From the NCBI GenBank assembly GCA_943789485.1, contig CALSUH010000016.1:22706-86705 (forward strand): DNA of 64,000 bases. The letters are read 5' to 3'. Under the pieces are notes generated by a model. That model made no database searches and had not been told where the DNA came from. It saw only the letters and a program-made list of their open reading frames with translations. The position numbers and the translations under genes were made by a program. Position 1 is the stretch's first letter; every line of letters begins with the position of its first letter. Shown in pieces: positions 47,657 through 57,208 of the stretch. Origin of the DNA: an uncultured Pseudomonadales bacterium. GTDB taxonomy: Bacteria > Pseudomonadota > Gammaproteobacteria > Pseudomonadales > Pseudohongiellaceae.

Positions 47657-48511
47657 TTGGGATTCTCTCACTCTACATCTTCGAACCTTGAGGTGTTTCC
47701 AGATTTTACACACGGACCAAATAAATTGAACAGACAATTCGCCGACGTTGTTGACCTTGAAAAAAACCCTTTGGAGAACAAAGATTTTCGGGCGGAATGC
47801 AAGCAAACTCTAGAGAAGGACGGCGCCTTGGTTTTGCGAAATTTCCTAAAACCCGAATTGATCAGTTCAGTACGCAACGAGGGCCTTAAACAGCAACATC
47901 TTGCTTTCTACACTGACACGGATCACAACATTTTCCTAAGCGACACTGACCCCAACTACTCTCAAAATCACCCGCGTAACAGGCTGGTGTCTTCGTCAAA
48001 AGGGTGTATTACACATAATCAGATCCCCCCTGAATCAGCACTTCGCATAATATACAACGCCAAGGAGTTTCGTGATTTTTTGTGTTCTGTATTGAACGAA
48101 TTAGCGTTACATGAATATGCAGATGCCCAGTCGTCAATTAACTTGCACTATGCCAGCGAAGGAGAGGAACTAGGCTGGCACTATGACAACTCTTCGTTCG
48201 CAATCACTTTAATGATTGATAGTGCCAAGGCTGGCGGTGAATTCGAGTTCGTAAAAGATGTACGTAATGCTGACGCGGGTGAGATGAATTATGAGATGTC
48301 CGAACAAATTCTTGATGGTGCTATCGATGCTGAAAAACTCGCAATACGTGCAGGTGACTTAATTTTATTCCGTGGAAGAAACTCTATGCATCGCGTCACC
48401 CCTACTATTGGCGATCGGACTCGGATACTGGTGGTACTTGCCTATAATTCTGAGCCAGGAATTTCGCTATCTGAATCCGCGCGAATGACATTTTTTGGAA
48501 GAATAGAATAG
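47657..48511 (+). CDS. 2OG-Fe(II) oxygenase resembling the BesD/HalD amino-acid halogenase-hydroxylase family
   Basis: 284 residues from TTG 47657; a GTG at 47693 is an alternative. It has the iron ligands His175-x-Asp177 (LGWHYDNSSF) and His245 (SMHRVTP), with Arg254/Arg256 for 2-oxoglutarate. Flanking segments (LHEYADAQSSINLHY, AGGEFEF, LRAGDLILF-like, FRGRNSMHRVTP, YNSEPGISL) recall the BesD/HalD family that modifies free amino acids. Halogenases of that family have Gly in place of Asp; Asp here predicts hydroxylation. The family link is from recalled sequence, not a search. It follows a carrier gene, consistent with handling of a small amino acid. Confidence 0.7.
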   Translation: MGFSHSTSSNLEVFPDFTHGPNKLNRQFADVVDLEKNPLENKDFRAECKQTLEKDGALVLRNFLKPELISSVRNEGLKQQHLAFYTDTDHNIFLSDTDPNYSQNHPRNRLVSSSKGCITHNQIPPESALRIIYNAKEFRDFLCSVLNELALHEYADAQSSINLHYASEGEELGWHYDNSSFAITLMIDSAKAGGEFEFVKDVRNADAGEMNYEMSEQILDGAIDAEKLAIRAGDLILFRGRNSMHRVTPTIGDRTRILVVLAYNSEPGISLSESARMTFFGRIE

Positions 48512-49349
48512 ACTAGACAAATAGTGGCGCCGGTGTGTTAAAAAAATCTTCGACAATACGAAAGGGATCAAGAATCTCAGCGGTATTTTATTTAGAATTT
48601 TTATCACGCTCTGATTTTTTTTATAAGGATTGGTGTTTAGCGCGTATCGGACACGAAGATTTACATCATTTCTAGCAGATAGCATGCAGGCATGCCCTGC
48701 ATATGTCGTTTCTATATCACTGCTGACTCTTTTTCTGTCTCCTTTATTATTGTTTAAGCACTACAGATCACCCAATTTACTCTCAATATCTATTAATTTT
48801 TATTCCAATTGCCAAGAAAAGCCGGGACACGTTACAATTTTCAAAGCAGAATCTATACGCTTTCGTTGCGAGGTAGCGGCGCGCATCAATGCCTGAGCCG
48901 AGAAAACCCCTAGTTTCACAAAGTCTACTAGTTCTTTTTTTGTAGATATGACAACTCTTTGGTATCCGTTGGCAGCGGCAGAAACCAGGTTGGCAATTGA
49001 CGTATCGTGAATTATTGCTATGAATGGTGCGCGCTGTGTAGAGGAGAAATTTCCCCTGTTCAATAAAATGAGTGTACGACTGGCCAATAGCACTGTGGTG
49101 ATAGTGGGCGTGAAATTCAATGAAAACCCCAGGTAGTTAACGCTTAATATTGCCGATCATTGAAGCGGTAGAGAATTCAGTGTATGTGACTTGGACTGAC
49201 AATAGCTCTACTCTACTGGTTAAGGTCGCACGAGTTGACTACTAGCAGAACCAGTTTTTAAAATAGCTAAGAGGGTCAATGTAGGACAATGAAAAAAAGA
49301 AATCTCCAAGTACCATTCAGAGATTTCCCTCGATCTGCGTTACAACTAC
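48512..49349. other. Long spacer without a confident gene
   Basis: About 840 bases. CACGCTCTGATTT (48605-48617) and a following T-run look like a partial fourth copy of the dispersed repeat, 94 bases after the oxygenase stop. Open frames at 48630-48896 (+) and 48800-49120 (-) overlap each other, use weak starts and match no family I recognise. The minus-strand one has a passage (IIHDTSIANLVSAAANG) faintly like the ComB fold, too little to call. Confidence 0.5.
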
Positions 49350-49643
49350 TTAGTCAACTGATTGACTGTCGAATTTCTGTAACTGCTCCGCACTGGCTTC
49401 CGATTGATATTTAGATTTCCAATCGGGGTAAGGCATGCCGTAGACAATCTCTCGAGCGGACTCGTAATCAATATCCGCGCCGCGAGACCCTGCCTCTGCA
49501 ACATACCATTTCGACAAGCAATTTCTACAAAAGCTTGCAAGGTTCATCAGGTCAATATTTTGAACATCCTTGTTATCATCTAAGTGTTGCAGCAGCCTTC
49601 GAAAAGTTGCTGCCTCAATTTCCTTTCTTGTTGTGTCATCCAT
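49350..49643 (-). CDS. DUF1244 family protein
   Basis: 97 residues with the DUF1244 pattern: FRRLLQHLDDNKDVQNIDLMN, then LASFCRNCLSKWYVAEA with paired cysteines, then REIVYGMPYPDWKSKYQ. The family is small, cytosolic and of unknown function, common in Proteobacteria. It follows the HPF-like gene in the same direction after 29 bases. Confidence 0.9.
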   Translation of the reverse strand: MDDTTRKEIEAATFRRLLQHLDDNKDVQNIDLMNLASFCRNCLSKWYVAEAGSRGADIDYESAREIVYGMPYPDWKSKYQSEASAEQLQKFDSQSVD

Positions 49644-49672
49644 GTAAATTCTACCGCCCTTTTCCCTGCCGC

Positions 49673-50110
49673 CTAAGCTGCAGCCTCGCTATTAACCCCG
49701 TCTATCACTTCAGCTTCATCCATACTTTCTTTTTCCGCCGGATCAGTATGTAGCATCATTGCTTCGAATTTTTGATGCAATGGTGTTGCCCTATGCTTTT
49801 TGTCTATGGATTTGAACTGCCGCTCCGCCACATTGAAAGCATCCCGAATTGCCACATATAAATCTTCATGAGCGTGGTTGTCGTGTTGGTCCTGATTCAC
49901 TCGAACCTCTAACTCTGGCGTGTGAATCTCTAATGTGACCGAATAAACCTTTCCCTTATAGTGATTGTTGTGCGGGGAATCCAGTACTACTCGGCCATTT
50001 ATAATATGGTCACAATAGCGTTTCAGCTTACCTATCCGCTTTTGCACGGCTTCGCTGATCGCTTCGGATTGATCTATATTGTGATATACAACTTGGAATT
50101 CATTAGTCAT
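49673..50110 (-). CDS. HPF/RaiA-family ribosome hibernation factor
   Basis: 145 residues behind GGAG. The short S30AE/HPF fold is seen in FQVVYHNIDQSEAISEAVQKRIGKL, YSVTLEIHTP and DLYVAIRDAFNVAERQ. It probably binds the 30S subunit when growth slows. The C-terminal tail of about 40 acidic residues is longer than in E. coli HPF but lacks the long-HPF dimerisation domain. It probably shares a transcript with DUF1244. Confidence 0.88.
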   Translation of the reverse strand: MTNEFQVVYHNIDQSEAISEAVQKRIGKLKRYCDHIINGRVVLDSPHNNHYKGKVYSVTLEIHTPELEVRVNQDQHDNHAHEDLYVAIRDAFNVAERQFKSIDKKHRATPLHQKFEAMMLHTDPAEKESMDEAEVIDGVNSEAAA

Positions 50111-50170
50111 AAATTACTATCTCCTGATTTAATTCAAATTAGCGAATTACAAACTCTCTTGGTTTAGATA

Positions 50171-50386
50171 TTACCCTCCTATGTAGTAGTGAATTTGTTC
50201 TCGATCAATTTTCAGACGCCAAGAAACAACCACAGCTGTGTAGAAAACAACTGTCGCCGCTAGCGAATATGAATCAAAAATTGAACTAGGGATATGAGTA
50301 GAAAATTGAGTCTGAGTGAGGGAGCTAAATACAGAAGTATCTAGATAATGCGTTAGGAAGTGCACCCGGTGGTGATTCTCGAACAT
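50171..50386 (-). CDS. Possible small protein of unknown function
   Basis: 71 residues, no family recognised. It is listed because AAGGAGAGGGG precedes the ATG, a stronger ribosome site than most genes here. A hydrophobic stretch (LAATVVFYTAVVVSW) near residue 45 could cross the membrane. It lies between HPF and the VanY-like gene in their direction. Chance cannot be excluded. Confidence 0.35.
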   Translation of the reverse strand: MFENHHRVHFLTHYLDTSVFSSLTQTQFSTHIPSSIFDSYSLAATVVFYTAVVVSWRLKIDREQIHYYIGG

Positions 50387-50447
50387 CCCCTCTCCTTAGT
50401 AGTTCGACTTCTAGATTACCCCTTTCATTTACGTTTGTCTAAGGAAG

Positions 50448-50984
50448 TTATTCTTCTTTGTAGCACCAGTGCCAAGGCTCGAAATCTATGCCGAAGGGAT
50501 TATCGCGAGGATAGCTAAGGCTAAATCCGTAACCATCTGAATTATCTACAAGCCATTGATATGCATTAGTTTTACCAAAACTTTCACTCAAAGCATCGCA
50601 ATCCATAGTTCCGATATCGACAGCGCGCCCACTGTGGTGTTCACTGTAACCGGGGGCGGCATTCACCCGCAAAATGCTCTCTATTGGCTGGCCCTTTTCT
50701 AGTTTTCGTGCAATAAGGTCATGCTGATACTGATAGCCGCGGAAGGCAGAAATTAGAAACAGTGAGATGCCCTGGCTGGTTGCTGCCTCGCGCATTCTTG
50801 ACCACGCAGAGAACGCAGTGGGCGTTAATTTCTGCCGACGCTGATAGAAGTCAAGCTCTGTATCAACAAGTGCTGAGGGTTCGAGGCACAATGGGAGTGC
50901 GCAATTTGCAGCGTAGTCTGAAGGTATGCCTAAAGCCTGGTGCAGTTGCTTTAAACTTGATTGTGTTTGGTCACTATTGCTCAT
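50448..50984 (-). CDS. VanY-like D-alanyl-D-alanine carboxypeptidase (M15B)
   Basis: 178 residues with the M15 metallopeptidase motifs SAFRGYQYQ, PGYSEHHSGRAVDIG (zinc His and Asp) and FEPWHW (last His). No signal peptide is seen, so it is either cytosolic or exported by another route. It would cleave the terminal D-Ala of peptidoglycan peptides. It has no van neighbours and is a housekeeping-type copy. Confidence 0.88.
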   Translation of the reverse strand: MSNSDQTQSSLKQLHQALGIPSDYAANCALPLCLEPSALVDTELDFYQRRQKLTPTAFSAWSRMREAATSQGISLFLISAFRGYQYQHDLIARKLEKGQPIESILRVNAAPGYSEHHSGRAVDIGTMDCDALSESFGKTNAYQWLVDNSDGYGFSLSYPRDNPFGIDFEPWHWCYKEE

Positions 50985-51061
50985 GAGGCGTGAGGCCTCA
51001 CCGAAATATCCGGCGAGGCGAACTCCATAGTACTAGAGGATATCAGTTTGCTGCAGCCCAA

Positions 51062-51931
51062 CTACCGGGGATAGCTTGCAAAAACAGTTTCAATCCAACG
51101 CTGCTCGTTAATGAATCCCTGTCCCCAGGATTCGTATTCATCGCTCAAACCTTCAGTCACCGCCTCTTCTGCGCTTACCCCTTGCGACTTCATAACGCGA
51201 ATGGTGGTCGACGTGTCTTTTACTACGTTGTAGAACGCTAACAAATCCGCTTTGGAGCCTAGCGGCCCGTGACCTGGGATTACTGACGTGTCATCATCGA
51301 TCCAAGACAGAGCCTTTTCTAAATTACTCAGATAGCCTTGCACTGTGCCGCCATTTGCGAGATCGACGAAGGGGAAGCTACCATTGAAAAAATGATCGCC
51401 CATATGGACAACGTTGCTGTCTTCAAACATCACGACACTATCAGTATCGGTGTGGCCTCTTGGCATATGAATCAGGGTAATGTTCTCGCCATTGAAGTGA
51501 ACGGTAACATCGTCATCGAAAGTGATTACAGGCAAAGCCGGACTCGGCGAGTCTTCAGCTACTAACCTACCGCGCACGTTTTCATGAGCGATGATAATAC
51601 TCGCCACACCGAAGTCTGCATTGCCACCGGTGTGGTCGCCATGAAAGTGCGTATTGAGGAGAAACTTCGGAGCATCGGGGTTTAGTTGCGACAGGGCTGC
51701 CCTAATTTTTGCCGCCAAAGGCGCGTACTGATCATCAATAATCAATAGCCCATCCTCACCTGTTGATACACCAATGTTGCCGCCTGATCCAATCAACATC
51801 GAGATATTGCCAGTAACCGGCACAGTCTCGATAGTTACATTGGCGAAACGATCGTCTTGAGCTAAAACAGTAGCTGCCGCGCTAATTCCACTCAGTAAGA
51901 GACATGTAGTGGCTAGCTTTTTAATATTCAT
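51062..51931 (-). CDS. Exported MBL-fold metallo-hydrolase
   Basis: 289 residues with a signal peptide ending near VLAQ (residue 25). The metallo-beta-lactamase motifs are THFHGDHTGG, MPRGHTDTDSVV, MGDHFF and VIPGHGP. It resembles the periplasmic, quinoprotein-relay-like or subclass B-like group with unknown substrate rather than a true carbapenemase. It stands alone, divergent from fabY over 279 bases that should contain both promoters. Confidence 0.88.
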   Translation of the reverse strand: MNIKKLATTCLLLSGISAAATVLAQDDRFANVTIETVPVTGNISMLIGSGGNIGVSTGEDGLLIIDDQYAPLAAKIRAALSQLNPDAPKFLLNTHFHGDHTGGNADFGVASIIIAHENVRGRLVAEDSPSPALPVITFDDDVTVHFNGENITLIHMPRGHTDTDSVVMFEDSNVVHMGDHFFNGSFPFVDLANGGTVQGYLSNLEKALSWIDDDTSVIPGHGPLGSKADLLAFYNVVKDTSTTIRVMKSQGVSAEEAVTEGLSDEYESWGQGFINEQRWIETVFASYPR

Positions 51932-52210
51932 GATTCCTCCAAGAAATTCTGATGTTTTGGATTTTATGCCTTCATGCTATGTGTGGCACGATCTTTATGC
52001 AAGCTGTTCAAAGCCGCAGCCCGCAAGCAGCATTTCTCTCCAGTCTTTAACTGTGCTTAAGCCATGAAACAAAATCTGGCTACTATGTCATATCTACTGT
52101 CTACTATGACTTAAAGTTTCCACGAAATATCCCACTATAGTCATATAGACGTATTTGCCACGATGTATTCAGCATAAGACCCGTTAACGGGCAACACAAG
52201 GGAAGAGACA

Positions 52211-54130
52211 ATGGCGAGATTGCCTGTAATCACAGGATTCGGAGGAATAAATGCGGCAGGTCGCAGTTCTGGGCATCATAGCTACAGACGCCTGGTTATC
52301 GATGCCCTACCTTCCAGCCAGAAACAGGCCACTTACCATAGTCTTGCGGCACTTACCGGCCAGCTTAAAAAAAGCGAAGGCAGGTGGACAGACGGCGAGG
52401 GAGTCGAAGTCAATCTCGATGAATATCTTAGCCAGCTAGGCCCAACTCTCAAGCAAGGCACGCTAATTCGAGGACTAGAAAACAATCTATTCGATCCAGA
52501 CCTATTACCCTATCTTCGAAACGCCGACTTGGGCAGCCCATCGGACCGACCTCTCGAGTTTACTTTACGCAAAAAAGATTTACCCACACCATTGCCTGCA
52601 GGATGGAGCGTTTCCGATGCCGGCCTTGGGGGTCGAGTTCGAGTAAGCGCCGCGGGTAACGTCGAGGTGTCGCTGAAATGTAGCCGCGAGACCGCCGTGC
52701 ATAGCGCCGGGCAATTGCCCTCTGGCTTTGATCCTGCCGCCTTGTATCCAGCCAGAAATCACCCGCGTGGCTTGCAGCTGACAGTATTCGCCGCATCCGA
52801 TGCGATTAATTCAATGGGTATCGGCTGGGAGACCGTGCAGCAGAATGTCGCTGCTGATCAGATAGCTGTTTACGCCGGCAGCGGAATGGGCCAACTCGAT
52901 TACAACGGCTACGGCGGCATGATGCAGGCGCGCCTACTTGGCAAGAAGGTCACCTCAAAGCAACTCCCATTAGGTTATGCCGAGATGCCAGCCGACTTCA
53001 TCAATGCCTACCTATTAGGAAATTTAGGGACAACAGGCACCAATGTGGCTGCCTGCGCAACATTCCTATACAACCTTCGCCAGGGAATTCGCGATATACA
53101 ATCGGGAAGCCACAGAGTTGTTGTCGTCGGCACCAGCGAGGCGCCCTTAGTCCCGGAGATCTTCGACGGATTTGGCACGATGGGTGCGCTGGCCGATGAC
53201 GCCAGTCTGCGGCAGCTCGATAAATTGTCTAAAGATGAGGTTCCTGACTTTCGGCGCGCTTGCAGGCCTTTTGGGTATAACGCCGGCTTTACTCTCGCGG
53301 AATCAGCCCAGTGTATCGTGCTTTTCGATGATGAATTAGCTATGGAACTTGGTGCCAATATTTATGGCGGCGTTAACGATGTATTTATCAACGCCGATGG
53401 CTTTAAGAAATCCATAGCTAGCCCAGGCTTAGGCAATTACATCTCGTTGGCCAAAGCTGCTGCCGCCACGAAGAACATCATTGGGCAAGAGGGCTTAGCA
53501 ACTCGCAGCTACGTGCAAGCACACGGCACCGGAACCCTCCAGAACCGGCAGACCGAATCACATATCATTAATCAGATTGCCGAGACCTTTGGCATTAACG
53601 GCTGGCCAGTTGCCGCTGTGAAGTCCTATATTGGTCACTCACTCGCCTCCTCCTCGGGCGATCAGATCGCGGCAAGTCTTGGTGTTTGGGCGGAAGGAAT
53701 TATTCCAGGCATTCTTACTGTAGATGAGATCGCCGACGATGTTACTCACCGCAGTATCGATTTTCTTCTTAAGCACAAAGACGTAGGTAAGTTGGGTATG
53801 GATGCTGTGATAATTAATTCGAAGGGATTCGGTGGCAACAATGCGAGCGCTTCGGTACTTGCGCCACATGTCGTAGAAAAGATGCTAACAAAGCGGCATG
53901 GAAAGAAATCGATCAGCAAGTATAAGTCTCTCAACGAAACGGTGGCGCAGGCCTCACAACAGTATGATGCCGCAGCGATGGCGGGTGAGAACCGTACGAT
54001 CTATAAGTTCGACCACAATGTGTTGGGCAGTGAGTCAATTGAACTTAGCAACGGCAATCTTTCAGTAACAGGACTGACTCGAGAGATATCCTTGAAACTC
54101 GATAACCCCTACGAAGACATGTGCGACTGA
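52211..54130 (+). CDS. fabY: Beta-ketoacyl-ACP synthase FabY type
   Basis: 639 residues, much longer than FabB/F and matching the FabY group of Pseudomonas (about 635 residues) that starts fatty-acid synthesis by condensing acetyl-CoA with malonyl-ACP. An N-terminal extra domain (about 1-190) precedes a thiolase-fold core: nucleophile Cys282 in NVAACATFLYN, His in QAHGTGTLQN, His in SYIGHSLASSSGD and KGFGGNNAS. The start sits behind GGGAAGAGAC. It is probably the organism's initiating condensing enzyme. Confidence 0.92.
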   Translation: MARLPVITGFGGINAAGRSSGHHSYRRLVIDALPSSQKQATYHSLAALTGQLKKSEGRWTDGEGVEVNLDEYLSQLGPTLKQGTLIRGLENNLFDPDLLPYLRNADLGSPSDRPLEFTLRKKDLPTPLPAGWSVSDAGLGGRVRVSAAGNVEVSLKCSRETAVHSAGQLPSGFDPAALYPARNHPRGLQLTVFAASDAINSMGIGWETVQQNVAADQIAVYAGSGMGQLDYNGYGGMMQARLLGKKVTSKQLPLGYAEMPADFINAYLLGNLGTTGTNVAACATFLYNLRQGIRDIQSGSHRVVVVGTSEAPLVPEIFDGFGTMGALADDASLRQLDKLSKDEVPDFRRACRPFGYNAGFTLAESAQCIVLFDDELAMELGANIYGGVNDVFINADGFKKSIASPGLGNYISLAKAAAATKNIIGQEGLATRSYVQAHGTGTLQNRQTESHIINQIAETFGINGWPVAAVKSYIGHSLASSSGDQIAASLGVWAEGIIPGILTVDEIADDVTHRSIDFLLKHKDVGKLGMDAVIINSKGFGGNNASASVLAPHVVEKMLTKRHGKKSISKYKSLNETVAQASQQYDAAAMAGENRTIYKFDHNVLGSESIELSNGNLSVTGLTREISLKLDNPYEDMCD

Positions 54131-54236
54131 TTAGGAGCAGGCTGCCAAAAAAACGCCAGTTTTATTAGATCAATCTATTCATGCGCGGGAGATATAGCCT
54201 TCGCTAACCTCGCAGCCGGAAGGAAGGAAACTAAAT

Positions 54237-55355
54237 ATGCAAATAGAACCTTTTGGTGTCGAAATATGGATGAACGAATGGGAGACCAAGTGCGAATGGA
54301 ATTTGGCAGAAACTTGTGTTGAAAGTCTAACTATAGCTGAACTGTTAGCTCTTGCTGGTAAAAATGAAGCCAGCCTTTCTGAACTAATGACCATGAAGAT
54401 GACCTATGGCGCGATTGAAGGGTCTGATCGTTTACGTACAGCGATTGCGACACTTTACGTGCGCCAAGAAGCGGGAAATGTTGTCGTAACCCACGGCGCA
54501 ATTGGTGCGAATATGCTTGTCCACAAGACGTTGGTTGAGGCTGGGGATCGAGTGATTTCTGTCGTACCTACTTACCAGCAGCATTACTCGATTCCCGCCA
54601 GTATTGGTGCCGATGTACATCATTTACAGCTGCGTGAAGAAAATAATTTTCTACCTGATCTTGAAGAGTTACGCGCGCTGGCCTTGCCGGGCACACGCTT
54701 GATTGCGATCAATAACCCGAATAATCCAACCGGTGCGTTGATGGATGAAGCAATGTTGCAAGAGATTGTAGGCATTGCCCGTTCCGTAGGGGCATGGATA
54801 CTCTGTGATGAAGTCTATCGTGGCACAAACCAGGAAGGCTGCGGAATGACGGCTTCAATAGCCGACATTTACGAAAAGGGCATCAGTACCGCGAGCGTTT
54901 CCAAGGCATTTTCCCTCGCGGGTTTACGTCTGGGCTGGATCGCTGCAACAGAAGAACTGCTTCAAAAAGTATCAAGGCATCGCGATTATGACACGATCTC
55001 AATCGGCATGATCGATGACCATTTTGCTACGATTGCATTGGAAAATAAACAACGCGTGTTAGAACGCAGCAAATCAATAACACGCAGTAACCTAGGAATA
55101 TTAGAAACTTGGGTAGATGCAGAGCCGAGAATTTCATGGGTAAAACCGCGTTCTGGCACTACCGCTTTGTTAAAATATGATTTGCTAATGAGTTCCCGTG
55201 ATTTCTGTATTTCATTGCTTGAAGAGACTGGGGTGATGTACACACCGGGCTCATCTTTAGGTATGGAGGGGTATATTCGAATTGGGTATGCCAACACAAC
55301 CTCGATACTGGAAGAAGGATTGACACGCACATCGCAATTTTTATCTCAACAATAA
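54237..55355 (+). CDS. Class I/II PLP aminotransferase
   Basis: 372 residues. Fold-type I motifs: THGAIGANMLVH, PTYQQHYSIP, NNPNNPTGA, CDEVYRG and the PLP lysine in SVSKAFSLAGLRLGW, with Arg in RIGYAN for the substrate carboxylate. The substrate is not indicated. The layout is like the small branch that includes VioD-type enzymes, but this is only an impression. GGAAGGAAAC precedes the ATG. It follows fabY by 106 bases, convergent with fumarase. Confidence 0.88.
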   Translation: MQIEPFGVEIWMNEWETKCEWNLAETCVESLTIAELLALAGKNEASLSELMTMKMTYGAIEGSDRLRTAIATLYVRQEAGNVVVTHGAIGANMLVHKTLVEAGDRVISVVPTYQQHYSIPASIGADVHHLQLREENNFLPDLEELRALALPGTRLIAINNPNNPTGALMDEAMLQEIVGIARSVGAWILCDEVYRGTNQEGCGMTASIADIYEKGISTASVSKAFSLAGLRLGWIAATEELLQKVSRHRDYDTISIGMIDDHFATIALENKQRVLERSKSITRSNLGILETWVDAEPRISWVKPRSGTTALLKYDLLMSSRDFCISLLEETGVMYTPGSSLGMEGYIRIGYANTTSILEEGLTRTSQFLSQQ

Positions 55356-55496
55356 GCCGGGGCAGAATTGTTTTTAGGCAAGAGTGAGTGTGATTGAATT
55401 AACAAAAATAGTCTCATTCAAGATATGCCCCTGCGAACGAGCGGACAGGAATTAAGAAAATATTACGCTCGACGCGATAGAGACTGACTAGCAACT

Positions 55497-57023
55497 TCAT
55501 TTCACTTCAATAGCATGCTCCTCCGCAATTTTCTTTTTCCAGATTGCTGGACCGGTTTGGTGAACCGAAGTGCCATTCACGTCTACGGCTACAGTTACCG
55601 GCATATCCTCAACTGTGAACTCATGGATAGCCTCCATCCCTAGGTCTTCGAAAGCAACAATTCTTGCCTTACGAATTGCTTTGGAAACCAAATAAGCAGC
55701 GCCACCCACGGCCATTAAGTACACCGCTTTATGTTTCTTAATGGCTTCGACGCCCTGTTTTCCTCGCTCGGCTTTACCGATCATTCCAATCAAGCCAGTC
55801 TTCTCTAGCAGCTCATCGGTAAATTTATCCATGCGGGTCGCAGTAGTGGGCCCAGCTGGCCCTATCACTTCATCTCTGACAGGATCAACGGGACCTACGT
55901 AGTAAATAAATTTATTGGTAAAGTCGACGTCATCTGGCAAGCCCTCGCCCTTCTCCAGCATCCCGAGCAGCCGCTTGTGTGCAGCATCACGACCGGTCAA
56001 CATAGTGCCTGAGAGCAGCAGAGTTTCGCCAGGCTCCCAGCTTGCTATCGCGTCGGGAGTGAGCATGTCCAGATTTACCTTGCGTGCGCGAGGGCCTACA
56101 TCCCAATCAATCTCCGGCCATAAATCCAAGCTTGGCGGTTCGAACTCTGCAATACCGCTGCCATCTAGTGTGAAGTGCGCGTGACGGGTGGCCGCACAGT
56201 TAGGAATCATAGCTACGGGGAGCGATGCTGCATGCGTTGGGTAGTCTAGGATCTTTACATCCAGCACCGTGGTTAAGCCGCCCAGACCCTGAGCGCCGAT
56301 ACCGAGAGAATTAGCCCTGTCCATAATCTCCAGACGCAGTTCTTCGACACGATTGCTAGGTCCTCTAGCGCGTAGCTCATGAATGTCGATGGGATCCATC
56401 AGCGATTCTTTGGCGAGTATTACGGCCTTCTCCGCCGTGCCGCCGATACCAATACCTAGCATGCCCGGCGGACACCAACCAGCACCCATAGTAGGCAGCG
56501 TCTTCTCTACCCAATCCACGATGCTATCACTCGGATTCAACATCACCAATTTCGCTTTGTTCTCCGAGCCACCACCTTTGGCCGCAACTTTTACTTCAAT
56601 CTCACTACCTGGAACAATCTGTGTGTGGATGACAGCGGGCGTATTGTCTTTCGTGTTTTTTCTCGCACCAGCCGGATCGCTTAAAATCGAAGCTCGAAGC
56701 ACATTGTCTGGATTCGAATACGCACGGCGCACGCCCTCGTTGACCATGTCTTCTAGAGCCATATTACCCTCCCACTGCACGCTCATCCCAACTTTTAGAA
56801 ACACCGTTACGATACCGGTATCCTGACATATGGGCCGTTTTCCTTCCGCACATAAACGAGAATTAATGAGTATTTGTGCCATCGCGTCTTTAGCTGCTGA
56901 GGACTCTTCTCTTTCATAAGCCTTATTGACCGCGGTGATAAAGTCGATTGGGTGGTAATAGGAAATATACTGCAGCGCATCTGCAACACTTTGAATAACA
57001 TCATCGTTGCGAATTAGTGTCAT
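55497..57023 (-). CDS. fumA: Class I fumarate hydratase (4Fe-4S)
   Basis: 508 residues. The N-terminal domain holds CAEGKRPICQDTG, MGAGWCPPGMLGIGIGGT and PNCAATRH, which carry the three cluster cysteines (Cys of ICQDTG, of IPNCAA and of GWCPP in homologues). The C-terminal beta domain carries GPTTATRMDKF and VAVDVNGTSVHQTGP. It hydrates fumarate to malate in the TCA cycle. It is oxygen sensitive, unlike class II FumC. Confidence 0.93.
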   Translation of the reverse strand: MTLIRNDDVIQSVADALQYISYYHPIDFITAVNKAYEREESSAAKDAMAQILINSRLCAEGKRPICQDTGIVTVFLKVGMSVQWEGNMALEDMVNEGVRRAYSNPDNVLRASILSDPAGARKNTKDNTPAVIHTQIVPGSEIEVKVAAKGGGSENKAKLVMLNPSDSIVDWVEKTLPTMGAGWCPPGMLGIGIGGTAEKAVILAKESLMDPIDIHELRARGPSNRVEELRLEIMDRANSLGIGAQGLGGLTTVLDVKILDYPTHAASLPVAMIPNCAATRHAHFTLDGSGIAEFEPPSLDLWPEIDWDVGPRARKVNLDMLTPDAIASWEPGETLLLSGTMLTGRDAAHKRLLGMLEKGEGLPDDVDFTNKFIYYVGPVDPVRDEVIGPAGPTTATRMDKFTDELLEKTGLIGMIGKAERGKQGVEAIKKHKAVYLMAVGGAAYLVSKAIRKARIVAFEDLGMEAIHEFTVEDMPVTVAVDVNGTSVHQTGPAIWKKKIAEEHAIEVK

Positions 57024-57208
57024 GCCAGATCAACCTCAAATTATGGAATATCTGCCCATTCTAACACTGAATGCTGCAAGTATTATTGCTGCACTTGGAG
57101 TCGGTAAAGATGCCTCCAGCAGAGTTTTGAACACATTAGCACTCTACTTCGGATGCTATATCCACTAAAATGGGTCTCGTATCAAGATATTGAGCAAAAG
57201 GAAACAAA

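Noticed and set aside
48800..49120. 106-codon minus-strand frame with a faint ComB-like passage
   Set aside because: TTG start, no ribosome site, only about 17 residues resemble the family and the rest does not fit; overlaps another frame.
55356..55440. GGGGCA...TGCCCC as a bidirectional terminator between the aminotransferase and fumarase
   Set aside because: The arms lie about 50-70 bases apart without a T-run.
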